NCBI GenBank assembly: GCA_033398695.1
Contig: CM065804.1
Location: forward strand, 48,701,501-48,765,500
Direction: 5' to 3'
DNA: 64,000 nt
From: Orobanche coerulescens
Taxonomy: Eukaryota; Streptophyta; Magnoliopsida; Lamiales; Orobanchaceae
This document shows, in pieces, positions 36,201-47,120 of this stretch. The translations under genes and the position numbers were made by a program. Positions within the stretch are counted from its first letter, which is position 1; the number at the start of each line of letters is the position of its first letter. Below the pieces are notes generated by a model that worked only from the letters and a program-made list of their open reading frames with translations, was not told where the DNA came from and made no database searches.

Positions 36201-37840
36201 CATGACCGGATCGAGCGTATCGTGACGTCCATCTTGAGTCTTATTGATTGGTCGCTCACAATCCATGTATAATCGATCTGCTTGATATTCGGATTGTCTT
36301 TGAAACTCCGTATATATGATTTGTATATGGTTGACGATTTTATTCTCTCGTATCCATCACCATTGAACCTTTATTAATCTCGTCGGAGTTACCATATCAA
36401 TGGACAACTCATTGATATCGATCCTTTATAAATCTCGCTTGGAGTTCACCCTGTCATTGGTAATCTCGCTCATTATTGATCCTTATTGATTCCAATTGGG
36501 AGTTGTCTCACCATTGGTATTCTTGGTTATTAGTCCTTGATTGATGTTGTTGGAGTTCACCGTGTCGTCGGTATTCTCGATTCTTTGATCCCTTATTTTC
36601 CCTATTGGAGTATACCGTGTCGCCGTATTCTCGATTGTCGATTTCTTATTGTTCTTGTTGGAGTATACCGTATCGTTGGTACTTCCGGTCGTTGGTCCTT
36701 ATTGATCTTGCTAGAGTTTACTATGTCATCGGTATTCTCGGTTGTTGACCTTGTTGATCTTATTGGGGTTTATCGCATCGCTGGTATTTTACGGTTGTCG
36801 ACTCTTTTGATCTTGTTAGAGTTTACCATGTCGTTGGTATTCTCGATTATTGATTCTTCATTGATCCTTACCGTGTCGTCGGTATTCTCGGTTGTCGACC
36901 TTTTATTGATCTTGTTGGGAATTGTCGTGTTGTCGGTATCCCCGGTTATTGATTCTTCATTGATCTTGTTGGAGTTACCACATCATTGGTATTCTCATTC
37001 GTGGTTGATCCCTTTATCGATCTTGTGTGGAAATATCATGTCATTGATATTTCCGTTGTGATGCATTAATTGTTTATCATTATTGACTTTGTTAACATTC
37101 GTGTTTTGCATTGATATTCGGGACTTGCTATTGTCTCGGAACAGTTGGATTACAGGTGTGCCATGTGATATCGGTCTTATCAGGATTGGGATTCGATTGT
37201 GCGACCCATCCGATAGAGTTATTCATGGCCAGATCATTCTATAATTGAAATATGATAAGTTTGGGAATTTTGGTATCGTTTCGGATACAGTACAGGTGGT
37301 TACTTTTGAATTCATTCATCACTAAGGATATGAGGCGTGGGTTGGTAAGAATTGATTTGTTATGGATTGTGACAGGTTGGTAAGATTACTACGGTGAGAC
37401 TACATTGGAATTATTCTCACCTTGTAATTACATTGATATGTATTGTTTTTGTGATGTGATCGTTATCATTGTTGAGTATTATGGCTGACCCCGTCGTGGG
37501 CTTTATCTTTTAGGTACTCGGAGTTCGAGCTAGTAGCGGTCGTGAAGGGATGAGCTTTCCGGTGATACTGGCTATGGCGTAGTTGTTGGGATTCGAGTGT
37601 TCTTTCTGGTTTTTATAATTCCGCTGCAAATGTAATTAATTGTGTTTTATCCGATGTGTGTGTATATTTAAAATAGCTTTCGATATTCTTGAAACTGAGT
37701 TTTTATCCGCTGTGCGTGTGTGTTCTTTCAAAGGGCTTTTTGACATTTTTAAACGTTTGCGAAAATGATTTTAGCCTTGTGGGTTCCAATATGGGGCCCA
37801 CGGCGCTGTAATATTCCCGGTCGGTTTTGGGGGTGTTACA
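33279..37840 (+). repeat. 3' LTR of C (4.56 kb)
   Basis: Same layout as the 5' LTR: palindrome array 33640-34205, TATA box CTATATAAGG 34224-34233, 68-bp tandem about 35725-35855, minisatellite about 36350-37045. Differences from the 5' LTR are few and mostly small indels, many at CG, CTG and ACGTACGT sites. Ends GTTACA at 37840 followed by TTATA. Confidence 0.88.
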
Positions 37841-37845
37841 TTATA

Positions 37846-38621
37846 TCATGTGTGAGACATGGTAGATGCATGTTCTCACGATATATTTGGTGTGGTAGAT
37901 GCATGCCTTATATATCTGGCATGGTAGATGCATGCCTCATGATATGATATGATATTGAGTTCATTCTGGTGCTTAGTACGTGGTTCAACGGGACCAAGGA
38001 TAAGAAAATGATTTTGAGAGATTCTCATTGATAATCATATGTCATATGTTGCATCAGACATGATACATAACATGCATGATTTCTACTTATTGGGCTTTAG
38101 CTCACGTAGTTTATGCATTGTTGGTAATTCTGATGCTTGAGTATGTTCCCTCGCTGGACGAGTTGGAGTTCCACTGTCGCTGAGGGTCGACGTACATAGA
38201 TGACGACCTGTCGGGCTTAACCATGGGCTTAACATATTTTCGTTCTTGTTTGTGAACCTTACTTTATAAATATGTATTGCAGTAATGTACTCATATGTTC
38301 GAGTGTCGTTGATGGTGTGATGGATACTTTAAGTTCACTTAGTATGGTTGTTTAACCTGTTAGGTTGTTTAAATATCGTAATGAAGCTCGAAGTTTTGTT
38401 GTTTACTAATTTCTTGTAGTTATAGCTACGGAGATATTGATGTCATGAGGTTGATTCGGATTGAGACTAGATGTCTTTGTATGATACTTGTGTTGGTTTT
38501 ATGTCATAGGTCTGGGATAGGTACTAGTTTAGGGGAAACTCTGTCGAAATTTCACCGTAATTTATAAGTACTAATATGATATAAGATAGTGTAGGTTAGG
38601 TAGTTAGTGCGGGTCGTTTCA
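37846..38621 (+). repeat. 3' LTR of E, second part
   Basis: Resumes after C and the repeated TTATA, with the GGTAGATGCATGC phrases, and matches 19350-20156. Ends GGGTCGTTTCA at 38621, followed by TTGTC in F. Confidence 0.88.
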
Positions 38622-38940
38622 TTGTCTGATAGAAAAGGAAAGTGGTTTATCTTGGACCGATATAAAGACAAGAGTGTAATAGTTTATCTCGGACCCATAG
38701 AAGACGAGATTGTAACGGTTTACCTCGGACCGATAGAAGACAAGGCGAAAAAGGTTAATCTTGAGCCTATAGAAAAAGATACGGAGAGAGGACGTAGGCA
38801 CGTTTGGCAGAACCTCTATAAATTTTGTGTTGTTTACTTTCTGCATGTTAACTACGCTTCCGCAACACAAAAGAGTTTGAAAACTCTACTCCGCAGTATA
38901 ATCCACCATTCTAAGTGGGGTGCCAAATTTTTTTTCAACA
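38622..38940 (+). repeat. F 3' LTR, second part
   Basis: Continues F's LTR after E. It contains a roughly 36-bp tandem phrase (GTTTATCTCGGAC...ATAGAAGAC, three copies) and CTCTATAAATTTTG. It ends TTTTTCAACA and joins copia G at CTAGT. It matches 10265-10514. Confidence 0.82.
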
Positions 38941-39993
38941 CTAGTTCAGCATCTCGTGCTGTAATCTGTTGAAATGTAGCCTCAACTTCAGCCTTTACAG
39001 CATTAGCTTCGACTGCTTCTGTTCCTGCAGTGGCGGGATTGATTTCTAGGTTCACAGCTGGTTCTATTGGAGATTGGGGGTCATCAATAGAGAGTGTCTG
39101 GATGCTCTGGGTTAGGTCTTCTACTCCTGTAGGGTCATAATGGGGTTCATCAAATACTACATGGACAGATTCCTCTATTGTCTGCTTTCGTTTGTTAAAT
39201 ATCCTGAATACTTTGCTGACAAAGGAGTATACAATGAAAATACCCTCATACGATTTTTCATCGAAGGTTTTCAATTGATCCTTCCCATTGTTGAGCACAT
39301 AACATCTGCATCCAAAAATGTGAAAGTATGAAACCATTGGAGTTTTGTTATTCCATACCTCATATGCTGTTTTGTTGTGATGCTAGTTGATGATACAGCG
39401 GTTTTGTGCATAGCATGTTTTATTTGTTGTTTCTCCCCAAAAGCGCTACGGGAACTTGCTTGCGGCTAACATGGTCCTTGTTGCTTCTTTCAGTGTCCTG
39501 TACTTAAGCTAGGGAACACCATTTTGTTGAGGAGTCCGGGTTGCTGAATATTCGTGATGTATGCCATTGTCCGCACAGTAATACCTTATAAAGTGATTTG
39601 TGAATTATGTGCCTCTGTCGGAAAGAATGGATACAATACTAAACCTCTTTCATTTTCCAGCCTTTTCAGGTGTTCTGGCAACTTTATGATAGTTTCTTTC
39701 TTCTTGTTCAGGAAGATGGTCCAAGCATACTTAGAAAAATCATCCTCAATAACGAGATAGTATTTCTTACCTCCTAGACTGACAGGGTCTACAGGACCGT
39801 AGAGATCCATGTGTAGCAAATCTAGGACCCTGTGGGTGGAGACATATGACTTGCTCTTCAGGGTGGTCTTGACTTGCTTGCCTTTCTGACAGGGTCCACA
39901 TATACTCTTTTTATGAAATAAAACATCGGGCAAGCCTCCGACCATTCCCTGACGAGCTAGTTTGTTGATGGTCTTGAAGTTGATGTGCGACAT
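38941..39993 (-). pseudogene. G integrase (broken)
   Basis: The piece 39586-39993 has the pre-integrase zinc region (MSHINFKTINKLARQGMV, CGPCQKGKQ) and the first core Asp region (LLHMDLYGPV, EDDFSKYAW). In the next stretch (about 39480-39520) the family motif NGV.ERKNRTL reads NGVP*LKYRTL, with a TAG stop at the catalytic Glu position. The piece 38852-39337 (up to the F junction at 38941) has the C-terminal region FHIFGCRCYVLNNGKDQLKT and an acidic linker. At least one frameshift separates the pieces. Confidence 0.8.
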
Positions 39994-40863
39994 CCTTTTG
40001 TGAGCAACAAAACACAGAATTATGGGCTTGTGGGCTTCCAGCCAGATCAGGATGATTTGGTGGTCTTGGTGTCCTTCACCCTACAGTGATCTACATATAA
40101 TTTAACAGAGAACTGTTTGTCATAGAACTGGATAATGCAAAGTAAATTATATTGTAGCCCTTTAATGTAGGCTGCATCAGTGACTTTGAACATTCCTACA
40201 AGTAGGTTATTTTACCTCTTGTTCTTCCTTTGGATTTATCACCGAATCACACCTTTAGACCGCACCATTCTACATAATCCGACATCTTGTTGATATCTCC
40301 TGTCATGCGAACATCCTCTATCGAAAAACAAGATGCCCTTCTCCTTAATATCCTGTAATCAGAAGAGTAAGTAGATTTAGGTCATCTTTGATTTTTGGGT
40401 CCATAGTTGTTAGTGCCTTTAGGTACCCAAATTTGCCTGACAGAAATTGATTTGTTGTAGGTTACATTTGGTCCTACTTTGCGATATTTACATGGGCAGG
40501 AACGTAATAACTGTAAGCCTGGTTATTATGCATGTAAAATCTAGTGTTTTGGCTCCAGTACGGTTGCCAGCTCAGAGGAGGAACCATTCTCTTTGGCCTC
40601 AATCCTTGCCTTCTAATTTTCTAGTTGGATTCCCATATTTGTTGATTTTGGACCTGCGTGGCAGCCTGCTTGCTGGACGAATACATGGATTTGTGTACCC
40701 AATATCTAGGTGCACTATACTATTGATATTAATGCGGTGCATACCATTGTTACTTAGGTACAACCTTCTTTCTGACTGGCTGCTGACGTTGTTGGTATGC
40801 TCGGGGAGCATGTTGTTGATTATTAGCATTGCGTCTTACAGGTCTATGAGGCTAGGGTTTCCA
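39994..40863 (-). other. Decayed protease zone of G
   Basis: Expected position of the copia protease between gag and integrase. Only weakly coding remains are visible and the DSGAS-type site was not found. Plus-strand frames here (for example 40447-40878) are shadows. Confidence 0.5.
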
Positions 40864-42410
40864 CTATTTATGATATGAACTTGGTGGCGGAATCACGGCC
40901 TTTGCTGTCCGAGATGGGGCAGTTGCGACTTTTACGGTACTCTGAGCTACTTCGGGTTTTGGAATGGGTCTCACTCCCTTGAAAAACACCATACTAGATT
41001 TGCCCTTGTGGTGGAACGAGTCATATCCTAATCCACATTTATTGTGGGCGTACTGTCCAGTACTTAGAATGTCTACCATCCTCCTTGATGATTTCTCAGA
41101 GGATTTAAGGATGGTCTCAAGTTCTCCTTCCCTTTTCTTGAGAAATTGTATCTTAGCTTCTAACAAAGCATAATCATTTGTCTTGCATTTATTATGAGTT
41201 TTTACCTCATTCGGTTCCATTGCAAGTTTATGATTGTTTCCATGAGTTTCTCGTGGATAACTTTGCTATTATCACAGTCTAATGATATGTTTTCATAATT
41301 ATTGTTCAGCAAATCATTCTCATCCTTCAGCTCTAAATTTGGAAGGGAGAGCAGTATGTTTTCCTGTTTAAGCATCTCATGAGCTTTCTGAATAGTTCTA
41401 AACTCATTCATCATATTTTCAAAAGTATGTGATACACTGATAGGAATAATTGAGGTTGAGCTTACCTCATAATCATTGTCTTCATCATCCTCTTCTTCCT
41501 TGGCCATAAAGCACATATATGCTTTGTCTTCTATTTCATCATCGAAGGAGTCACTGTTAGTGATTTCATGAAGGCACTCCTCGGTCTTGGTTTATGCAGG
41601 TGAGGCTTCTGATTCTCAGATAAGGTCCTTGATATTTTTCGCCAAATGCGCCTTTTCTCATCCTTGTCTTGTTGCTCGGCTTCGGGTAACTTCTGTATTG
41701 GGATAAGGAAACTTATCCGCATAGTGTCCTGGTTTCCTGCAATTGCAGCACAGGTTAGAATCTGTAGACAAAGGTGATTCAGACTCACCCTGTTAAATGG
41801 CTTGGGCTTGTATGGGGTTGTTCCAGATTTCTTGATGAACTTCGACAATTTATGCAGGAGCACGTCCATCATGTCTTGCGATAGGATGTCATCGTCGTTG
41901 TCTGCTGTCTTGCATGCGGATTTGGATGAGCTGGGTGCAAAGCTGTGTCTCCTGTCAGATACATCATCCAGTGCTGTAGTCATGGCAGGTGACTCTTCTG
42001 CCTTATCTCTCCTGTCAATGTCATACTCAAAAGTTTCAAGGCCATAGAAGAGATCAAAAGTAGTTATGTCATTTAGATTACAAGACACACGCATAGATGT
42101 GGTCCTAATGTCCCATCGGGCAGGGAGTGATCTAAAGATTTTTATATTTTTCTCCTTTTGGGTATACACTTTACCCAATGCTGCAAGTTCACCGGCAATG
42201 CAGATAAATGTGAGGTCAAGCTCCTCAAGCATTTCGGAAGATTTCATTTCAAAATAGTCGAACTACTGAGTTAGTTTAGAAATTTTGTTTTCTTTCGAGA
42301 GCTCAGTTTCCTTGCAAATTAGCCTGAGTTTCTCCCACACTTCTTTAGCTGTTTTACAGCTTTTTACCTTAGAGAATGTGCCTTTGAAGAGAGTGATAAA
42401 AAGCGCATTC
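40864..42410 (-). pseudogene. G gag (frameshifted)
   Basis: Pieces in three frames. 41531-42247 has GELAALGKVYTQKEKNIKIF and RSLPARWDIRTTSM, the copia UBN2 gag region. A zinc knuckle CCNCRKPGHYAD at about 41735-41760 has lost its last Cys (Phe) and is out of frame with the main piece. 41202-41516 and 40864-41220 form an acidic, coiled C-terminal extension (AHEMLKQENILL, KIQFLKKREGELETILKSSE, YAHNKCGLGYDSFHHKGKSS) as in SIRE/Opie-type gag. Upstream coding continues to about 42410 (KTAKEVWEKLRLICKETELS) until H's insertion. Confidence 0.78.
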
Positions 42411-42415
42411 TTAGC

Positions 42416-44411
42416 TGTTGGGAGTATGCCCTCGAATGCCACTCAGAGGATGTTGAGTGAGGGCATTGTACTTGTAATTATGTAAATCATTAATATAAGA
42501 CAATGGATGTTTCTTTATTTACTCATAGTTACTGGCATTCCTAACTCATAAATATACATATAGAAACTAGTCCGTGTATTTGAGAGCAAAATGTTTCACT
42601 CCTTATTGGATAAGGGGGTCGGCACTAGAAACGTTTATAGCTTAAATACTTAATCGTTCTCAAGTCGATGAAGCTTAACTGGACGTTAAGTTTATGTGAA
42701 GACTTGTATGATGTGTTCTTTGACATGGAGAGTGCATGTTGAACACTAATGTTTAGTGGGAGCACACGTTATAGGTATGCTAATTGGATTAGCATACTCG
42801 AACCGACTCACCCTCTATTCATCACACGGATTTCACTCCGAGACAGTCAATAACAGAATCGAAAGATTGTGATAGGTATTCGTGAACCTTCGACTTGAGG
42901 ATTTAGTAGGGATGTGCTTGTGACGTCAAGATTTACATTAGAGTAATTCGACCCTGTAAACCGGAAGGCAGGGGTCAACCTCGACGTGCATCTTGATGGG
43001 CAAGTAGCAGGACCTACTGAATACCAAGATAGAATTCTTTCTCCCGTTAGTGAGCGGGTTATATATCCTATGCGGTTATTGGCAAATGAGATCATAAGTC
43101 TTTATCCAAACCACTAGAGCTAGTTGTATTGGATACATGAAAGCTCGATGATCTCGATTTGCATTAACTCATGCATAGCATCAAGTAGAAATAAGGTTTG
43201 ACTGACCGTGACCCTATAACTTGATCGGGACATTTGAAAGAAGGGTTTATACGTATATTGGTATTCACGACAGAATGGTTCTTGAATGATCCCAATCATT
43301 CGTTCTCAGTTGGGGTACAGTGTAGGCCGCCAGGCTGGCTAGGTGGTGCTACTACTCTTTGGTTCCTCCCATTGCTGACTGAGACGGACCTACCGAGTCG
43401 CACAATAGGATTGACGATGGAATGAATCGAGCTTATTCTCTCATTATGAATATTAGATATTGGATATCTAATTTATTGGGACATTGGATGTCTAAATCGA
43501 TTTATTGGATAAATTGATTTACGGCCTAATGAATTAAATAAATTACTGGGTGATTAATTTAATTCATGAATATAATTATTTCTTGAAGAAATTAATTATG
43601 TTATTATGTATTTGATATGATTAATTAATTGGATTAATTAATCGATATAAATACATCGGAACGGAATCGGAGTTTATTTGTTTGGACTCACACGAGTCCG
43701 AAATGAACCGAACTCGTCCGATTGCTCCATGATGGCCGCCCTCCTTACACCTACATTCCTTTTGGTCTTTTGTTTCCATTTTATAATGGATGACAATGAC
43801 TTGAAAGGCATCTCTCATATGAGATGAGTTGTGAATGTGGGTTGTTGTGTATAAAGTATTTGAAGAAATCTTGTCTCTTGATATTCACTTGATTCATTTT
43901 GGCAAGTCATACATGAGTTCAAGAGAAAGAGAACTTAGAGTTCATTTCCATGGTCTTCAACTTGATCTTCATCTTCTTCATTCTTTTCTTTAATTTTCTT
44001 AGAGAAAGATTGAGAGAAAAATAGAGAGAAAATATATTAAACACTTAGAGTGTAATATTCTTTATATTCAAGCTCCTATAATCTTGTTCTATCCATATCC
44101 TTGGAGGATAACGAGGTTTAGTCATTCCGGTCGTTTCTTCGGCGCGTAGCAAGTAGAGACGTTGTCGTTTCGGCATTGGATCATCCAAGAGCTTGGAGCG
44201 AATTGGATCGTAGGGATATTCATCTAAATCTTGTGGAATAGCTCAAGAGAAGGAATCCATTTAATCAACGGACTACAAGGGTGAGGTTCTTACATCTCTT
44301 GTGTTTTCATTTCTATATTCGTATATACGTAGCTCGATCGATCCTCATAGGGATTTAGATCGAATTAATTTTCGTTTTACTGCTTCCGCTGTTAGGCACC
44401 GAATCCCAACA
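42416..44411 (+). repeat. 5' LTR of H (1,996 bp)
   Basis: TGTTGGGAGTATGCCCTCG...CCGAATCCCAACA. Reverse-complement match to A's LTR (6433-8792). It lacks the LINE tail, giving the empty site. A CT-rich run (CTTCATTCTTTTCTTT, about 43965) and the splice-like GGGTGAGGTTCTT lie near the 3' end. Confidence 0.87.
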
Positions 44412-44412
44412 G

Positions 44413-44424
44413 TGGTATCGGAGT
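44413..44424 (+). other. Primer binding site of H
   Basis: TGGTATCGGAGT one base after the LTR end, same as in A. Confidence 0.82.
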
Positions 44425-45019
44425 GTAGGTCTTGCGATCGTATATATAATATTGGCATTTGGAATGCTTGATTAGATGGTGAATGATTTGGAATCATTTG
44501 TCGTTATAATCGTGGTATATGTTTTTCGTTCGTTCTAGCTGTATTTCGTAAGTTTATGTCTAAATATAAATCTTTAATTTCTGGGAAATGTGATTTCTAT
44601 TGAATATATGAATGTTGAAAAATATTGATATTGGATATCTGGTCGAAAAACTAGCCCCGAATTGTCGTTGGACGGCCCGAGAGTGGACCGGAAGAAAGGG
44701 GTCGCGGCCCAGGGCTGTTACAGCCCATATGATGGTTACTGGACTGGGACCGCGGCCCAGGGCTGCTGGGTAGCCCTACTTGCTGCCCGATGAGTTTCCG
44801 AGCGCGGTCCAGCCCCTTTCGGACCCGTTTCGGGCTTGTTTTCTTCGTGTATTCCTAAAAATTGATTTCCCACATTTTAAATTGTATTTAATATGATTAA
44901 AATGATTTATGCTATTTCATTTTATAAGGGAAAATTGATTTATTTGGAATACATGTGATCGACCGAATTATTTTGAACGTTTTCATATTGCCGATCGTGT
45001 GAATCGATTGGATCGGTTC
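44425..45019 (+). other. H leader, first part
   Basis: Non-coding. Corresponds to A's leader in reverse (GCATTTGGAATGCTTGATTA). A GC-rich patch at 44655-44830 contains two near-identical GCGGCCCAGGGCTG phrases (about 44705 and 44750). It ends with GGTTC, repeated at 62724. Confidence 0.7.
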
Positions 45020-47092
45020 TGTAACACCCCCAAGTTATTCAGGGTATATTACAGCGCCGTGAGCCCCGCCGTGGGACCCACAAGGCTAAACATACGCGGA
45101 ACTATAAACTTGACCGATAAGGTCTACATACAATAGAAAGAAAGACGATACAAATGGTATTCAAAACCATAACCAATGAAAACATATACATCACTGTACA
45201 AATCAATACCTCGGCAACACAGGCCGGAACAACAAGGAAACTGAAATACAATACTCGAGTATTTAAAAATCCATTCCAAAGACAACAACACCGAATGGAG
45301 GAATCCAAGAAAATAACCGAGACAAAACACAAGATCACACTTGCCCATCATCTTCATGCCGACCCGGCACCCGTCTGTCCGCTCTCCTGGAACCTGAAAT
45401 ACATGAAACGTATTTCCCCATAAAGGGGTTAGCCGTCGAATAGCTAGTGCAAGTATAACAAGATGATACATAATACTCCTCGACAATAAAGTAAATGTAA
45501 TCCGTCAATTCATCAATATCCGTCAATTCATCAATTTAAGACTAGTATTCCTAATGACTAAAATCTCAAGACGTATGTGAATGCCGTAGAAACGGTTCGC
45601 TCATATCATACGCCGTTACATGTAGGAATGCCGTCAAAACGGTTCGCTCATTACATGCCAACATTATTTCATATGAATGCCGTAAAACGGTTCGTTCATA
45701 TCAACCATGGAATCGCACCAGAGGCTACGAAACCCTCAGAGGACCATAGGCCCGTCCCGGAGTGGCTAGAAATAATCATACCATCAATATTTCATACTTT
45801 CAAAGTCGAGAACGTACAATCATAAATGTATACTTGCCTTTGAGATATCGAGAAATCGAACGGAGGAAAGGTATGTGTTCGGTAGGTCCGAGAACGCGCT
45901 TCCGGCACCTAAACGATTCGCAAGGAATATTACAATTAATTATCCATACTCAATTTATACGAAGAGACTCCCGAAACTCGTCTACGATTCAAGAAAATAT
46001 ACGGGTGGATAACTAAAGGTTGGGAAATCGCCCAAACTCCCCACAAGTCCGAAAACGGCACAATCCAACCCGTAAAATCGGAAGAAAACACTCATAGGGT
46101 ATAGATATATCAAAATCTCAAGGTTCTCAAGCTTCAATCGGATAAAACGGACGAGTCTACGAAAACCCCCAAAAACCAACACAAAAATCAAAGTGTTCTT
46201 GAATAAACTTTCAATAATCCGATGAATACCCAATCATGTCCATAATCACGCATATATCACATCATACACCATGATTTTATCATCCAAAACGTCAAAACCC
46301 ACACAAAATCGAGAAGTCAAGATGTCGAAGAAATTACCTCTTGAATATTCAAGCGCTATGATCCAAAGAATACGCGATAGATCGACTATCCGGGCTTCCC
46401 AACCGAGTGAAAGTGGTAAATCTTCAACACACAAGTGATAGATATGAAAAGAACTCCTCCCTCAACTCTCTCTCGCGATGGAAGAAGGAAATGGAGGAAA
46501 ATGGCTGAAATCTCGCTTAAAAAGCCGAATTATGCAGTTGACCGCATTGTGTGCCGCGGCTCAGCATAGGTGTGCCGCGGCACAGGCCTAAAATTTGTTC
46601 CCAGGTTTCGGCAGTGTGCCGCGGCTCAGCTCAGGTGTGCCGCGGCACCGGGTACAGGCGGGTTTTGTCTGAGAATGCCACACCAGTGTGCCGCGGCTCA
46701 GCCCAGGTGTGCCGCGGCACCGGGTACAGGCGGTTTTGGCCGCATCTGGAGAATGAGAGTGACTTAGCTATTTCGACCATAACTCCCTCGTCCGGACTCC
46801 GATTGACTCACCGTTTGAACCATTGGAAAGCTAACTCGATGCTTTATAATATTGCCAAGATTCAGAATTTTTGGAGTTTCCAAGAATTTATGATGATTTA
46901 ACAAAGTCGAACTCATACGTGGAAAAGTCGCTAAAGAACACGGAATTCAACAGAACGATACCGAAACGAACTCGGATGACAAAAAGTGTAGAATTAATCA
47001 TTCTCAGGATGACGAAATGGTCCCAAGCAAGTCGTCAAAATAGACTTCCGCCAAAAATAGAAAATTTTCGGGAACAAAATTACGGTATTACA
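45020..47092 (-). repeat. 3' LTR of K
   Basis: Plus strand TGTAACACCCCCAAG...ACGGTATTACA. The GTGCCGCGGCAC palindrome array lies at 46548-46722, followed in minus direction by CTTTTTAAG (46516-46524) and a GAGAGAGAGTTGAGGGAGGA leader (about 46455-46475). ATGCCGTAGAAACGGTTCGCTCATA units recur at about 45583, 45630 and 45674. Confidence 0.87.
46548..46722. repeat. GTGCCGCGGCAC palindrome array in K 3' LTR
   Basis: Alternating GTGTGCCGCGGCTCAG and GTGTGCCGCGGCACA/C phrases, three pairs. The matching array in the 5' LTR is at about 62181-62350. Confidence 0.9.
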
Positions 47093-47120
47093 TTCTACCC
47101 TCCTTAAAGAAGTTTCGTCC
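47093..47120 (-). other. Polypurine phrase of K
   Basis: The minus strand reads GGACGAAACTTC, then TTTAAGGAGGGTAGAA immediately before the 3' LTR. This is the usual end of gypsy pol plus polypurine tract. Confidence 0.75.

Larger units (their letters stand above)
28338..37840 (+). mobile_element. C: non-autonomous gypsy-type element with giant LTRs and 381-bp interior
   Basis: Two nearly identical direct repeats of 4,560 and 4,562 bp (28338-32897, 33279-37840) start TGTAATATCCTAG and end GGGGGTGTTACA. They flank 381 bp with a Met-tRNA primer site at one end and a GGACGAAACTT...polypurine phrase at the other. The outer flanks share the 5-bp duplication TTATA (28333-28337, 37841-37845). There is no coding capacity. 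The structure fits a parasitic LTR element mobilised in trans, but the interior is far smaller than in described LARDs and the LTRs far longer than in TRIMs. Confidence 0.88.
17372..38621 (+). mobile_element. E: Ty3/gypsy chromovirus-like element, hosts S and C
   Basis: Plus-strand element with 5' LTR 17372-20156, Met-tRNA primer site 20159-20170, gag 20321-21178, pol 21213-26260, polypurine tract 26288-26300 and 3' LTR 26301-28337 plus 37846-38621. The order protease, reverse transcriptase, RNase H, integrase is that of Ty3/gypsy; a chromodomain-like tail ends pol. The target duplication is TTTTC left and TTGTC right (one mismatch). Solo LTR S interrupts integrase and C interrupts the 3' LTR. 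Many point stops mark it as old. Confidence 0.87.
10265..38940 (+). mobile_element. F: gag-only Ty1/copia element (SIRE-like gag), hosts I and E
   Basis: Plus-strand element: truncated 5' LTR (10265-10514), primer site (10517), decayed gag (10574-10910 and 15152-16178), no pol, polypurine tract (16515-16529), and 3' LTR (16530-17371 resumed at 38622-38940). About 350 bp separate the end of gag from the polypurine tract, so pol is absent rather than interrupted. Nested in it are I (in gag) and E (in the 3' LTR). F itself sits in the pol of copia G: G sequence starts at 38941. No G sequence is seen to F's left, so the left junction has been rearranged. Confidence 0.75.
38941..42415 (-). mobile_element. 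G: Ty1/copia element (SIRE-like), gag to integrase only
   Basis: Minus-strand copia remains: gag (about 40864-42410), decayed protease zone (40000-40860) and integrase (38941-39993). H interrupts it on the right in gag (TTAGC at 42411-42415 is H's left target site) and F on the left in the integrase C-part. The 5' LTR, gag start, reverse transcriptase and 3' LTR are not seen. It is the oldest element in the central and right nest. Confidence 0.8.

Noticed and set aside
36537..37061. 174-codon plus-strand frame in C 3' LTR
   Set aside because: Made by the 53-bp minisatellite; low-complexity Leu/Ile/Val/Ser content, no family motif, and the matching region of the 5' LTR does not keep the frame.
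28338..37840. C as two independent solo LTRs
   Set aside because: Primer site, pre-LTR phrase and a single outer TTATA duplication with near-equal LTR lengths point to one element.
40447..40878. 143-codon plus frame
   Set aside because: Antisense to the decayed gag-protease zone of G.
45102..45486. Overlapping Cys/Val/Leu-rich minus frames in K LTR (also 60750-61059)
   Set aside because: They lie wholly within LTR, differ by frameshift between the two copies and have no family features.
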